NCBI GenBank assembly: GCA_905221605.1 | Contig: CAJNDS010002829.1 | Location: 144,501-208,500, forward strand | From: Symbiodinium natans | Lineage: Eukaryota > Sar > Dinophyceae > Suessiales > Symbiodiniaceae | DNA: 64,000 bases | Direction of reading: 5' to 3' | In this document: piece after piece, positions 22,341-34,435 of the stretch | Position numbering within the stretch: position 1 is the first letter of the stretch | Layout of the letters: every line of letters begins with the position of its first letter | Translations under genes and position numbers: made by a program | Notes under the pieces: generated by a model | What the model was told of the DNA's origin: nothing | What the model saw: the letters and a program-made list of their open reading frames with translations, nothing else | The model's database searches: none

Positions 22341-24949
22341 TCAGACCCATCCAGAGGCAGGGAATTGGATCTCTCCATAAGCTTGCCATCTGTCTTCAAT
22401 GTTTTTTCCTAGCAGTTCCGCAGTTGCATGCAGCATTATGTCGCCGGCAACAAAAATGTCCAAACCGATCTGTTAGGTCGATCATTTTGAAAACCGTCTG
22501 CTGCTGCCGGTCAGTCAAGCTGAGTCAAGCTACTGAGCTCTCATCCAGCGCTTGAAGCAATGCCCAGAAGCGATCTGTTTCCTTGGCCGCATTTCGCAAA
22601 CCATTGAGCGGCGCCCGGTAAGCTTGCCCAGCTGTCAGTCTCTCGACTACTAGGCTACTAATTGGAAGGATCATGACAGGACTTAGTATCTAGGACATCC
22701 TCAGGCTGGATCTGTTTTGTGCCAGCGATTGCGATCCTTGGTTTGATTCCTCTGCTGCAACATGTTGCCTGCTCGTAAGCTCCTGTCGACGGCGCCGGTC
22801 GGTCATGTGGAGCTGAGGCGGACAGTACTTAAGTAAAGCTATTGCTGAACAGGACGAACACGAATTGTGTAGATTATCAGGAAAACAATGGGTACACAGC
22901 CTGCCCTGTGCCCAATGAGCATATTGCGTTGCAGCGGCGGCTTCGTTCTTGATCATGGCATGCAACCTTTTCGCAGCAAAACAGCAGTAGTCAACGTTCG
23001 CGACACTTGGGCTTGGGGCTGCTTTACCTTTCTCTACATTTCGACCTTGCACAAAGAATCAACAGCACAAAATGAAGCTTACAACAGTTTACCATATTGT
23101 CGTTGCGAATGCGTCGGCAACATGACGTAATGTACAGTCCTGGTTGTGGCCAAAGGCACTTATCATAGTTCAGCCGCCCATGGGGCGTCAGTCGTCGATA
23201 CAATGCGCGGGCACCAAGGGCCACGCGCCTCGCTGGGCAGCATTCAAACAAGCCCTGGACGGCGTCTAAGTAAACTGAGTAAACGCTCCCCCTGCATATC
23301 TAATCCCGCCGGCTGAGAATTCACCTCGGCCTCCGGCCGACCAGGATCTGGATGCCCCTCTCTGGACACACGCCGTGCGCAAAAACCCCTGCCACCTTGC
23401 ACCCCCCTTGAAACCTCCCCTTTCTCCCAGCCCCGCGGACCTTGCAGACCTCCCTCGGACCTGCCCGCCTTGTCACCCTCCTGAAACCACCCTGAACCCA
23501 CCAAGCGACATATGACTTTCGCTCCTTCGTCCGCGATTGGCTCGCCACAACCCGCGTTGGGCAACCCGGTTGCCGAGGCGCCGTGCGCAAGCGTTTACAA
23601 TTGTCACATAGTATTAGGGATTATCAAGCAACAAAGGAGGGAATCGAGCAAGACATGACGCAACGGAACCAGGGTCCAAGTTGAAAGCAGGATCGGCATC
23701 TGACCCCTCAAGAGCTTTGCCGCCCAGGGCATGACGGCAGTGGCTGCAGCCAAACGGCTCCGGCTCTAATGCCATGCCATCGACATGCTGAGAACCTCAT
23801 GTCGGAGCAGCGCGAGCGAAAGTGCTCGACGCGTTGCCAAAAATAGGTCAGAAGTATCAGTTATCGAGCCCTCTGTTGGTTTCTGTGGAATCCTTCCGAG
23901 GCGCTGGAGTTGCTGACCTCGCGCTTCAATCCGTACAACTCTCCGTCGTCGGTGTCTTCATCACTCTCCTCAACTTTAGGCTCCTATACGGTCTATACCT
24001 AGGACTCACGGGACCGGACTGTGACAGGGGCACACTCCCTTCACGCTGTCCTCTTCTCCTGCCAATGAAGCCAAGCTCACCCAAAGCTCACAGCCTCCGA
24101 ACCACACAAGCGATCAGGTCAAACGACAAGAGGTGACCGCCCACAAACAGCCGCAGCCTCTGAACGTGCTTCTGCACTCAGAAAAACTTGGAACTGCTCT
24201 TCAGGGTCTCTGCCATGCTTTCTCTCACATCTACATCCGTCTACATCCGTCTACATCCGTCTACATCCGTCTACCGAGTCTACAAACCTGTTTCCGGCCT
24301 GGGCTGCCAGAAGCGATGAGCTCTGCGCAGGCGCGCTCAAAGGCCAGCGGCACGGAGTCGTCCAAGTCCAGCAAAGACTTCTCGATCTTTTCGTCGGGCT
24401 TCTCAGGAAAAGTGAACGAAAAGAAAGCTGCACATGCCCGCTGCCACCGCTGCAGTTAGATTATGTGCTCAAATCGTGTTTATACCCATTCAAGGCCGCG
24501 CCTCTTCATTGCTTGCCCTTTCCACGCCGCCCCTGAAGCTGGCATATCACAACAAATTAGGCGTCTGCAAGCCTCTAGCAACTGGCAAACGGCAAGTCTA
24601 CTACTGTGGCAAAACACTACCGATTAGACCATGATAATCCATCCAGCCACACAGAGAGTTTTGGATTCCTAGGGCTTGAGACCTTGGAGCTCACAATGGC
24701 TCGCAGTCTACCACTTAGAGCTTTCAAAGAAATGAACTGGTTGAGCTGGCAACCTGCTTAAGTAGGGTCAAACGATGCTTGGTTTCTTGGGGATTGGCGC
24801 TGTCAATTCTTGAAGGCTTCATTTTCTGGGGGGGGGGGGGGGGGGGGGGATGTGGCCATAAAGTAATCCACACCCATCTGTGTCCCAACACTCTGCACCG
24901 AACTTCGATCCGAATGGAGAAGATGCGACTCTTCAAGCTCAAAAAACTT
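22341..24949 (-). CDS. Six- or seven-exon gene just upstream of the channel, family unknown
   Basis: Exons 24288..24427, 23918..23980, 23083..23254, 22896..23018, 22534..22631 and 22341..22469 join in phase for 240 residues; a further exon at 24899..24949 (KFFELEESHLLHSDRSS) probably precedes them. Segments include EKSLLDLDDSVPLAFERA, an acidic VEESDEDTDDGEL linker, ALYRRLTPHGRLNYDK, NEAAAATQYAHWAQGR, KETDRFWALLQALDESS and GLDIFVAGDIMLHATAELL. The stop at 22341 is 112 bases from the channel's predicted ATG. A read-through splice from SGW|GTCTGA into the channel gene is conceivable, but I found no phase-compatible linking exon. Function unknown. Confidence 0.65.
24228..24273. repeat. 10-base tandem repeat CTACATCCGT
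   Basis: Four and a half exact copies of CTACATCCGT lie just inside an intron, 15 bases from a splice donor of the gene at 22341..24949. Short arrays of this kind can change splicing or length between individuals. Confidence 0.95.
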
Positions 24950-26114
24950 CTGGAACAGAAGAAGTTTACAATGGTTGCCACATGTTGCCACGCGTTGACA
25001 AATACCGGCACTTGAAGCTATCGGGAGCAGCAGGAACTGACGAAATGGTGGACAAGCTCAGCGAGCCGGTTGGCAAGGCACGAAGCCGTTCCCACATGAA
25101 ATGCGGATTTCCAGCAACAGCGAGGATGAGTTGAAGATGGCCGGCGAGTAACGCACAGCTACCTAGTCTCCCTACCCTGCAGGAATCCTCCCCCATAGCT
25201 GCCATCCTCGCCTCCCCTCCCTCAGCAGCAGCATCATCAGCAGCAGCATCATCAGCAGCAGCGCCATCAGCAAAAGCACACCGCTACTACCACAACTACC
25301 ATCCCCATCGTCATTGCCGTCATCAGCAGCAGCGTCACATACACGATAGAGTCATGAAAACTCAGTGCTGGGCCTGAGAACTGCAAGCACCCGTCGCTCA
25401 CGGGTATTCTGCCATAATTCCAGCCGCTGTGTGGCGAGAATCCTGCTACTATACCTGCGAGCTAAGACTCAGATTTCATTGTTTTCCAATTGCACTCAAC
25501 AACGTCAGGGCAAAAGGCACTCACAACAGAGAGAGAGAGAGAGAGGCACACAGACCAATGCATGCTATCAGTGCTTCAGACGGTCACATGGTGGGAAAAT
25601 GCAGAATACAACTGCTGGGTGAAGAGTCAAGAGCATTCTGAGCATTTGGCTCAGCATTTGGCAAAAGAAGTGCTGTACAGCCTAAACCCAAGATCCGACT
25701 CTGTCAGTATTTCAGGGCAGTGGAAGGCAGTCACTGAGAGAGGAGAGTGAGGGGGCACAGGAGCTCGGCCGCGGTCTCACCGGCGCGCAGCACGCGAGCC
25801 AGCAGGAGCAGCAGGATCGCGTCGCGGAGTGCCGGCACCCAGGACAGCCAAAGAACCCTCAGAGATGCTATCTCAAGATGACGTCGCGCACAGCCGTCTT
25901 TACAGATCTCTACACTAGTCGGGAAAGATTGACGTAACAGCCTCTACCATTGTGACACAAAAAGTGTATTATCTGCTGATATCTGCTGGGAGTTGATCTG
26001 CCTCTCACACGCTATTCGGTTCTCCTGGTCACGGGACGTCGCAACCCTTCTTGTCACCTTCAACAAGGGGCTCTGTGGATTAATCGACCTTGCAGTGCAC
26101 TACTAGCGCCGCTC
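24950..26114. other. Repeats and one weak exon
   Basis: A G run of about 20 bases sits at 24830..24849 (inside the preceding intron). At 25030..25130 a minus frame reads CLANRLAELVHHF and ends at a phase-0 donor that would fit the exon at 24949, so it is a plausible further exon. CAGCAGCATCAT repeats fill 25220..25270, and GA runs occur near 25530. Otherwise nothing supported. Confidence 0.35.
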
Positions 26115-26255
26115 TCATTCGTCGTTTCTGAGCATCTTGAGCGTCCACTGAGCAACAGAACGAAGCAACTTCCCGAGGCCAGATCTTCCCTTATCTTGTT
26201 GTCCTTTGAAGCCTTTGCTCAGTCTTGATAAGATCCTTTGTATGTCTGAAGCATG
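26115..26255 (-). CDS. Terminal exon of an unknown basic protein
   Basis: After the acceptor GCTACAG a phase-0 exon encodes 46 residues including SDIQRILSRLSKGFKGQQ and GLGKLLRSVAQWTLKMLRN, ending at a stop at 26115. The sequence is amphipathic and basic. Upstream, a hydrophobic frame (GLAGPIAAVLFLVWEQW, near 26530..26590) has a phase-0 donor and could precede it, but with low certainty. A competing frame in the first third of the exon is also open. Confidence 0.42.
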   Translation of the reverse strand, partial: HASDIQRILSRLSKGFKGQQDKGRSGLGKLLRSVAQWTLKMLRNDE

Positions 26256-26975
26256 CTGTAGCACATGGTGTGGTGTGGTGCGATGCGGTGTGGTGTGGTG
26301 TGGTGCGGTGCCAAGAAGCTGAACATCCTGAGCGCTTCCTCGGCACACCGCTGCAACAGTCTTCTCATCGCTGCATCATACTGATCATGTCATACTGCAT
26401 CAGTGCGTGCCGGCTCTAAACTCAGAAGCTCTGCTGCACTAGACGCACCAAAAACAGAGAGCGAGAGAGAGAGAGAGAGAGAGACACAGGAGTAAATCTT
26501 CAGTTGTCTGAAACTTGATTGAGCGGCTCCATTGCTCCCACACCAAAAAGAGGACTGCAGCTATGGGTCCTGCTAAACCCTCCATAGAGGACCTCAGGAT
26601 CAACCGGTGAGCATTTGTTCTTGAGCTCGTGGCATGCTACCTTATGCGACATCATGTCTTTAGATCGTGCTATTCTTTCCCACTTTGAACTCTCCCCAAG
26701 TCTCACAAGGTGTCAGGGGAACTTTGGTTTCGCATTCTTTGCACCAGCATGTCTTGGAATGTCGTTTGTGCTTCTCGTGTAGCAGGTGGCAATTCCAGTG
26801 TTCCAAAAGCTCATTGACATGCAGTCCTGCCTCAACCACATCCTAATCTAGCTGGCTACGCAACGGATGGCTGCTTTGGGGACTCTTGTGTGGGTTGGCC
26901 CTGACACATACATCATACAAAAGAGGTCGTGGCTCAAGCCCCAGAACGGCCTGGAAGCTGAGAGGACTGCGAAAG

Positions 26976-27115
26976 TCGTGCCATCAGCCGCAGAAGGAAT
27001 CGGCAAACACTTCCAGTGTTGGGCCAGAAAGTTGCCACTGCGCTGTCGTGCCATCAGCCGCAGAAGGAATCGGCAAACACTTCCAGTGTTGGGCCAGAAA
27101 GTTGCCACTGCGCTG
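26976..27115. repeat. Perfect 70-base tandem duplication
   Basis: Bases 26976..27045 are repeated exactly at 27046..27115. Identity with no differences indicates a recent event or an assembly artefact. Seventy is not a multiple of three, so a coding role is unlikely, and no supported exon overlaps it. Confidence 0.97.
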
Positions 27116-27417
27116 GCCAATATACCAGAATACACACAGCAGCGCAACACCAACGACCCAGTCCTCGGACTGTGCAAGTTTCTTCATGTTTCTTCGTTTT
27201 ACGCGGTCACAAAGTTGCTCTCATCTCTTGCAGAGCCCGTACTGTAGCCCCTAATCATTCTCATTTGCCATCATTTGCCGAGACTCCCATATGTTTTGTC
27301 GCACCATATGCAAAGACAAAGATGCCACCGCCAAAGCGAGCAAACGGAAATAGGCCTGAATTCAATAATGGAATCGCATCAGTGCCTCACACCAGAACAT
27401 GAACTAGCGAGTTATCC

Positions 27418-28362
27418 TCAGCTTGAACTCTGAACGCTCTCTGGCATGCTGATATTGGCTGCGATTGCAAACACAAGTGCGGAGACCCCACACCATTTCA
27501 AACAAAGGAAAGCACCAAGGCACTTCAGAAGCACTGTCAGCCGTGCCTGACAGAGCAAGAGTTGAATTTCGTGCCAATGAACTCATGTGTGATGGTGTGA
27601 TGGTGTCCTTCTGCGTTGGGGAATACGTTCAGATACGTTCAGGTACTGCAACCGCATTTGTTACATCCATCACAGCGTGTTGCATCACAGCGTGTTGCAT
27701 CGCATTGCATCGCATTGCATTACACGCACTGTACGAAATCAGACTCACAGCATGACGCAGTCTGCGACCCTGCGACATTCTCATTCTGCGACTCTGCAAC
27801 TGAAAAACTGTTCACAATCCAGGGCCAGCATCGCAGATCCAAATCAATCCCGGGAGCCAGGAGAATGCACAAGCTGTCAAAAACTGAGATCTTGCATCTG
27901 AGACATGTATACAATAGAGTATATACAATATGCACCAGAGCTCTTGCCATCCGGGCACTTCTCTCTTCTTTGCGCGCAGGCGCAAGTTCCGCCAGCAACT
28001 GCCTCTGCAAGGCGCAGTCTTCTGGACCCAACAGCTCCAAGTGCCAAGCTGATGCCAAGACACAAAACCGGCCGTTTGTCAAACTGACGCTTGGTGCTTC
28101 GGCCTCAAGAACTTGACCAGCTGTATACTAACTTGAAAAAAAAACAAAAAGAGAGTCAGAGAGAGTCTTCGGAAACTTTTCAGGCCCCGAAAGCGGAAAG
28201 CCGAAAGCCCGCCTTGACTGCGAAGCTCTGGGCGCGGAGTGCTCACAGAGCCAACAGTCAGGCGAGCGTGCTTCAGCCTGGCATGGCAGTCCCAGGGCCC
28301 TCCTCTCAAGCTCTCGAGTTGACCGAGCCTCATCTGGGCGAAGCTGCATCTTCGTTGCTTTA
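27418..28362 (-). CDS. Three-exon 3' part of a protein with a C-terminal membrane segment
   Basis: Exons 28247..28362 (5' end approximate), 27936..28048 and 27418..27546 join in phase through introns of 198 and 389 bases. The first two are charged and helical (RPDEARSTRELERRALGL; CALQRQLLAELAPARKEERS). The last encodes LLKCLGAFLCLKWCGVSALV, one likely membrane helix, and a short tail ending in SVQSSS before a stop at 27418. One donor is a strong GTGAGC. This layout suggests a tail-anchored or single-pass protein; no family is recognised. Confidence 0.62.
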
Positions 28363-29076
28363 GCTCTGCAGCAGGAAGGTTGTGGTCTGCCATGCCTTGG
28401 AGCACTTAATGACTTCATGGGCTGCTTAGTCGCAACATGTACCAGTTTCTTATGTGACCTCAGAGTCCCCACTGCAAGTGCTGACGAGGCTCTCCGCAAT
28501 GTTCTGTCAGAAACCTCGATGGAAGACAATGATGAAACCGAGGAATCCGAAACCCAGAAAGCTTTCCAGCAGCAATTGAGCCAAGATGGCTTGCACAACC
28601 ACTGTCAATGCACTTGCTTCTGCAGAGACCACTTCGAACCAATTCAATCACGCAATGCTTCCATTCAGGCAGCATGAGGCATCCGTCGTCCTGCAATTCC
28701 TTGCATATGTGATCCACTTCCGACTCGTGCGGACATCCCCGTAGAGCTGAAAACCCGGACCCTGGCAGTCCTGAAACATCCAAGCATGTTTAGACATGAG
28801 GCAATAAGAACAGCTCTTCTCCTACACCTATCGCAAGGGCTGTGCGCTTTGCTGCGATGAGTCTTTTGTTTGGCCTTGACCATCTTGTTCACCTTGTACA
28901 GCCTGCGAAGAAAGCGCAGAGTTGAGAAACCTGCGTTTGTATCAGTTGCATCCCCTGCATCCTTTGCATACCGCGTCAGTTACCATTTGCCAACACGCTT
29001 GCCTGAACCAGTGCCGTACACAACTGAACCTGGTGGCTGCCACTTGCGGGCGAAATGAAACCCACATCATGCGCAG

Positions 29077-29451
29077 TCATGTGAGGCACGTTGCGTGTTT
29101 TTGTATTTGTGGCAATGTCCGGCAATGCTCTTCTAAGCTGGGGACTGCAGGCCAGAGTGATTGCGGTGACAGGACCAGGTCTCGCAACGATCGATTGACC
29201 AGCATCGATGCGGCGGTCGGCAAAACGACCTTGGACGAAGGCTTGAGTGGCCACAGAAATCCTGCGCCAGGGCCAGGGCTGCTGCCGATTCCAATGCCCT
29301 GCAGATGCTTTGTACAACCAGTCAACCAGTTGCGTAAAGTTCCAAGTCTTAACAAGGCTTGACATGTCGCAAGTTTACCGCACCCACGAGCGGCCGCCGC
29401 TGGCTCATGCTCTTGCAGCTGGGCACTTTCCAGCACAGCCTGCGTACCTGA
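29077..29451 (-). CDS. Probable exon or exons, unknown protein
   Basis: A minus frame is open for about 124 codons from an acceptor CTGTTCAG near 29451 to a stop at 29077. It reads TQAVLESAQLQEHEPAAAA, LLRLGTLRNWLTGC, MLVNRSLRDLVLSPQSL and VPSLEEHCRTLPQIQ. A second minus frame with its own ATG near 29365 overlaps the same bases and is also long, so the frame assignment is uncertain, and an intron may interrupt either. Confidence 0.35.
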   Translation of the reverse strand, partial: SGTQAVLESAQLQEHEPAAAARGCGKLATCQALLRLGTLRNWLTGCTKHLQGIGIGSSPGPGAGFLWPLKPSSKVVLPTAASMLVNRSLRDLVLSPQSLWPAVPSLEEHCRTLPQIQKHATCLT

Positions 29452-29808
29452 ACAGCCCAACATTGAAGTCACATCTCCTTTTGACACCTCTGTTGTACTC
29501 TGAGGGGCGCACGATGCGATGTGTGCAAGATCTTCATCAGGCCAAGTACTTGCCGAGTTCTATCTGCCACGTCCAACACCTCCAGCATTGCCCTGACAAA
29601 GTGCATGAATGAAATCAGACCCTCAGAGTGGGATGGGTCTCAAATAGTCGACAAGTGGAGCTGTCAAGCTGATGTCTAACGATGTCTGACGATGTCTAAC
29701 GATGTCTAGTGCAATGCAGCTACGTCTACGTGCAGGAACGCAGGTCCTCTATGGTTCCCCATGGTATACCCCATGGTACCCTTGTGCTTCGACCTCCACA
29801 TACCTCCA

Positions 29809-30190
29809 CTACATCTGCGCTTGTGACCGCTTGTGGCTCTGGGCCCGGTGCTCCCTTACACGCGATCGCGCCGAGCTGGCGTCGTACTCGTGAGCCTCGA
29901 AACGTGGCACTTCTGTGGGCACTTCAGGCACTTCAGTGGGCGACCCAAAGTGCCACAAAAGAAAGAGCAGCGGCGACCAGAGTTCGTAGCGTTCCCTAGC
30001 TGTGCGAGGTTTGGCTCTCTGCCTCTGTACGTTTGACGTAGAGCTGCGAACGCGTGACCGCTGAGCACGGCGTGCCAAGTGGTACCTTTCCACCCGCACT
30101 ACAGGCAACAGATCGTGTCCGCATTTCAGCCTGCCTGGTCTTCTGCACTTCGCGACAGGCCCTGACAAGGTTCCAGACATGGATACGTCT
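29809..30190 (-). CDS. Two terminal exons of an unknown protein
   Basis: Exons 30103..30190 and 29809..29999 join in phase across a 103-base GT-AG intron. The first encodes IHVWNLVRACREVQKTRQ, the second ERYELWSPLLFLLWHFGSP, a short TEVPEVPTEVP repeat and a basic C-terminus (RAQSHKRSQAQM) with a stop at 29809. Upstream, all three minus frames near 30360..30500 look protein-like and I could not choose between them. Confidence 0.58.
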
Positions 30191-31471
30191 CTGTGCCAAT
30201 GCGGTCGATGGCAATCCCTGGCCTGAGCCACGAAATTTATGACAGGGCAAAGCTGCGAAAAAACCTTTTTGGCGGTCGCATCACCTGATTCCACAGCAAT
30301 CCCTCTGCGCAGGCAGTTTGATGACCGATATGCTTAGGCATGCTTAGGCTGAGAACTGATGGCGATGATTGGGGACGAAGTGCACCTGCGGCGTGGCATC
30401 ACCAGTTTCGCAGCCTCTGTGATCCGAAGGATCCACCAAGGGTCCCAGAGCCTCCGTCGTTTGCAAAGACTGAGTCTGAGCCAGCCCGGGACCACCACGT
30501 TCGGGGCCTCAGACAAAAGTGACAAAGATTGACAAAGTGTTCAGTTGACAGATTGTTGAAGACATGTTGACATCATGTTGGAACCTCCAAGATCGGAGCC
30601 GGCGCGAACAAGGGGCGACTCCAGACACTCCGCAGCGTCTCGGCCAGAAATCGCAAAAACCCAGAAGGCCAGCGACCTCGCAAAACCCTGAGATGCCAGA
30701 AGCACCAACTTTGCAGCTGCAAATGCAAGGGAAACACGACCAAAGTGCACAAAGATTTGAAGGTTGTAAAGGGTCGCGCCCAGGATCATCTTCGGAACCT
30801 CTGTGCTGGTGCTTTTAAGTTTTCAAAAGAGACACCCTCTGTCAGCCCTCTGTCAGCATTCCTAGGATTTCCCGCATGACAGCTGTGACAGCATACGGCA
30901 AATTGTGGCAGCTCCCCAAAGTCAAAGGTGCCAAAACACATGCAAGAGACCCGGAACTGCAGGGAACACAACACGAACACAACACAACACTGCGCTGATC
31001 TCCTTGTGGCACCTTGTGCTCCTTCGCACTCTCTCCACCTGTCAAACCTGACTCCCAGTGTGTTTTTCGACCAAATCAGAGTCGCTCCTGTCAACCTGTA
31101 TCCACCAAACTGCTGGAGGAATCATCTCGCAACAGCTCGCCAGCTTGCAAGGGCGCCCCCCTTACGTCCCTTCGCCATCAGATGCTCTCATGTTAATGAT
31201 TTTACATGTACATATATACATACATTCATACATATTTACATTTATGTATTCATCTGCTCTCGGCTCTCCCACCTTACCCCCAGTTCTCGGATCCGCATGG
31301 ATCTTAAATGACAAACCATGCTCCACATGCCTGAACAGGTTGAACCTGCTGAGCTTTTCGGCACGACGCGCGCTCATGATCATGTAAGACTGTTGCAGCT
31401 GGCCTATGACACGAAACACACCTGAACCCTAAAACCGGATCCAAATACACAAGACACGTAAAAGCCAAGGA
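30191..31471. other. Candidate frames only
   Basis: A minus frame at 30541..30789 contains a hydrophobic stretch (VSLAFAAAKLVLLASQG) and is open for 82 codons, but the plus frame over it is equally long and no splice partner was found. CA-rich short repeats lie near 30970..31000 and ACATACAT-type repeats near 31200..31250. No gene is claimed. Confidence 0.3.
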
Positions 31472-31799
31472 TTAGGGGCCAGCAGGGGTCCGACCCAAAG
31501 GCTCGGCATATGCTTCTGAGGCATTCTCCTCGATGACGCCAACTTGCACGGCAGTCTTATTTTCGATACACCCCTCTATAGAACAAAGGAACAACGAAGC
31601 AAGCACAGGCCGCGTTGAACATATTCCGAACTTTGCTATTGACTGGTGATTTGTGACTTGCACATGTCGAAGACCTGGCACTCGTGGGAATGCGCTCGGA
31701 TCTCACTCGTAGGGCTTTGGCCGCTTGGTTCAGCAGCTGTGCATACCGCTGTTCCTCGAAGCTCGGAAACCGAGCATCGTCCAAGCTCCAACACCATTC
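31472..31799 (-). CDS. Two terminal exons of an unknown protein
   Basis: Exon 31707..31799 reads EWCWSLDDARFPSFEEQRYA and LLNQAAKALR, ending at a strong donor CGA|GTGAGA. Exon 31472..31573 reads GCIENKTAVQVGVIEENASE and ends AYAEPLGRTPAGP with a stop at 31472. Both junctions are phase 0 and the intron is 133 bases. A further exon around 31925..31960 (SSSNAAMQTASNVII before GTAAGG) may belong upstream but its phase does not join directly. No family recognised. Confidence 0.6.
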
Positions 31800-32366
31800 C
31801 TTTAGCAAGACATCAGAGAAATCGAAGACGTGCAGCAGTGGCAAGAGGTGAACAATTAAAAGCCGAGATCCAGGCGTATTGGACCTGGTTGCCTGCCGTA
31901 TGGGTGCACACAATTCCTTACGTATGATGACATTGCTCGCTGTTTGCATGGCGGCGTTGGAAGAGGACATGCCAAAACATCCGCAGACATGAACTTGTGA
32001 ATGCACGCGTTTTGGGTGGTCAGTTCTCTAAACGCGATTCAAAAACACCTGACACATAACGGAGATTCAAAACGGACCATTTGCACAAGTGACCACGTGT
32101 TGTGGCCAAATCCAACCCAATGCCTTTCAGCCCTTCACTTTACGAGGGGGCCTTAAGGCGATACATGTCTGGGGGCAGGATACCATATATAAACGAAGCA
32201 AGGAGAAGAGCATCAAGAGACTGATGCGGCTTGACCCAAGCAGGCAGGATTCATCGAAAGCAGGAAGCGAGAGTGAGAGGGGTGGACTGCACAGACAACA
32301 GTCAAGGGGTCCGGGGTGGCCCTCGAACGCTTCAGAAGCACGAAAATCAGTGATTGGGTCACTACC

Positions 32367-32663
32367 TTAGAAGCAAACTGCAGAAAACAAGCCACATGTA
32401 CAGGAGTTTCCATGCCGGAACAAATCAACCTTGCGGAATCTAACGGATCCAGCGATTTGTTTCTGTCCGCAGTGACTATCAACAACAGAACGCACCCGTT
32501 GATTCAGTGCCGTTGAAAGTGGACGGTGAATCCACGGCATGTGGACCTGTGAAGAGCTCACTTTCACACCCAGCCTGTAGCTGCATTGCAAGCCAACGTC
32601 TGAAGAAAAATGCAACACTCCGCTGCATCTTCCGGAGCTCTCTGGGCAGCAAAGGCCTGGCAG
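32367..32663 (-). CDS. Probable two-exon fragment, unknown protein
   Basis: Exon 32585..32663 encodes CQAFAAQRAPEDAAECCIFL and, if it uses a GC donor (AAT|GCAGCT), joins in phase across a 38-base intron to a frame open from 32546 to a stop at 32367 (HMPWIHRPLSTALNQ, VRFRKVDLFRHG). The competing reading is one unspliced frame from 32711 to 32367. Both are open, so the join is uncertain. Confidence 0.42.
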   Translation of the reverse strand: MPGLCCPESSGRCSGVLHFSSDVGLQCSYRLGVKVSSSQVHMPWIHRPLSTALNQRVRSVVDSHCGQKQIAGSVRFRKVDLFRHGNSCTCGLFSAVCF

Positions 32664-33179
32664 CTGATGCCTTTTCCCGCCTTTACTCCAATGATCTCCA
32701 ACGTCTTGCATGGAGCCTTTAAGTGCCTTTGAATGCCTTTGGGATCTTTGAGGACAATCTGTTCACTCGACAACCTGAACTGTGCTTATACGAGGAGATG
32801 TGAAAGGATGGAGGCAAATGAAGGCCGCGCGCGGCCAATTTGCCTGGTGCGCGGTGGTCACTGTCTGCGCGCGGTCCGTCAGGAGGACTTCCAGTGCCTG
32901 AAAGCTTAAACCCAGCTTCAAGCCCTTTATGTCTACCATATTTCATATTCCAGGTGTAATCACAGAGCCCCCCTCCTGTTGAGGGTTTAGGGTAGAGGGT
33001 TGCTGGTCTAGGGCTTAGCCTAGTTAGTTGGAGTAGGGTTTAAGGTCTCCCCCTGCCCGTTATATACCCCACAAAGCCAATATCTGGGACCCATACGTTT
33101 AAGCTTTATATGCTTCATAATTTACTGAGATATTTTCCAGTGTGCGTGGCTTTTTGCCAATCAGCCAATCAGCCGATCG

Positions 33180-33180
<1 letters not shown>

Positions 33181-33225
<45 letters not shown>

Positions 33226-33258
33226 CGTCGTCGTCGTCGTCGTAGTAGTAGTAGTAGT
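33181..33258. repeat. TAG/TCG trinucleotide microsatellite
   Basis: About 15 TAG units, 5 or 6 TCG units and then 5 TAG units. It is preceded directly by GCCAATCAGCCAATCAG, a sequence whose core recurs in the palindrome at 36.15 kb beyond the large TAG/CTA block. Confidence 0.95.
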
Positions 33259-33417
33259 TTAAGTAAGCACTCCGGCTCAGCTGTGTCCCAGCAGCGGGGC
33301 TTATAGTTGTGGAGATGTAGCATCTATGCCATGGAGCGAACCTTGCGGTGGAGTCCGGCTCCGAAACGTGATGATCACAGTCCTATAGTGCAGCGAGCCG
33401 CACTAGCGCTACTGTTG

Positions 33418-33868
33418 ACGCTCGCCAGCTGGGTGCCTTTTGGCCCCAACAAAGGGCGCATGGGTCGACTGAAAGCCTTTGCCCTGGCTTGCCAACGCGT
33501 CAGTCTGAAGCTAGCCCCGTTGCAAGTGCGTGTTTACCAGCAGCTAGGAGTTGGCGCAACTTTTCCTGCAGTTGGTGCAAGCAAGAGGTCGATGCCGCCT
33601 GCATCCCTCCTGGGCGCGCGCCGTCAGGCTGCCCCATTGAGAGCACGCTCGTCAGCTGGGCGCCTCTGGGCCCCAACAAAGGGCGCATGGGTCGACTGTG
33701 CGCCTTTGGCCCTGGCCTGCCAACGCGGCAGTCTGGCACCATTGCAAGTGCATGGCTACCAGCGAGCAGGAGTTGGCGCAACTTCTCCTGCAGCTGGCGC
33801 AAGCATGACGTGGCTGCCACCCGCATTCCTCCTGGGCGCGCGCCGTCAGGCCGCCCCATTGAGCGCAT
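33418..33868. repeat. Diverged tandem duplication of about 227 bases
   Basis: Unit one (33418..33644) and unit two (33645..33868) align along their length with roughly 15% differences and a few indels, sharing GGCCCCAACAAAGGGCGCAT and GGGCGCGCGCCGTCAGGC. On the minus strand both carry the same short helical peptide, QLQEKLRQLLLAGSHALA and QLQEKLRQLLAAGKHALA. Plus and minus frames are both open across the pair. It may be a duplicated exon of a minus-strand gene; no start or stop can be fixed. Confidence 0.85.
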
Positions 33869-34435
33869 AGTGCCACACCTCCTTATAGATAGCGGCCCGG
33901 TCCCAAGTCCGGGGTGGGATGCCGACTGACGACTCTACTTATATTGCTACATTGTCAGGTGTCCCACAGTGTGAGGGTTCCAGCTCTTTCCGTTGGAGCT
34001 GGGGAAGGCAACTCCCTTGCCTATCAGCGACGACTTCAGGTGCCGAAGCTAAACGGAGTTCAGGTCACAGATGGGAAGCAGGGACCTACTCACAAGTGGA
34101 ACCGATGTGTCAAGAGATCCTTTATGCCAGCTTGCAATAGAGCTACTCGACATTGCCAAGCGCAGCCCTTGTGCCTGTGTACCTCTAGTTCAGATACCCG
34201 AGGAGTGTGTAGCTGCAGATCATCGCTGCCTTGTCCCGAATGCTGACCGACTGCCGGCGGCGGCAACCTACCCTATCCTCGGATTGGCCCGCGCTGGGCC
34301 CCCGGCCCCACGTATGCTTCGAGATGTGGTCTGGGTTTTGACGTTACGTCCTTCCGGGTCACAGTTAGTAAGTGCGAGAAAGCTGTGTTCTGGCGATGCG
34401 CTGCGGCCAGACCTTTCTTGGGTACTGAACTACAC
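33869..34435. other. No supported exon
   Basis: Several overlapping plus-strand frames are open (for example DIAKRSPCACVPLVQIPEE), but none shows a clear domain or splice partner. The segment may be part of a decayed repeat together with the tandem units on both sides. Confidence 0.3.
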
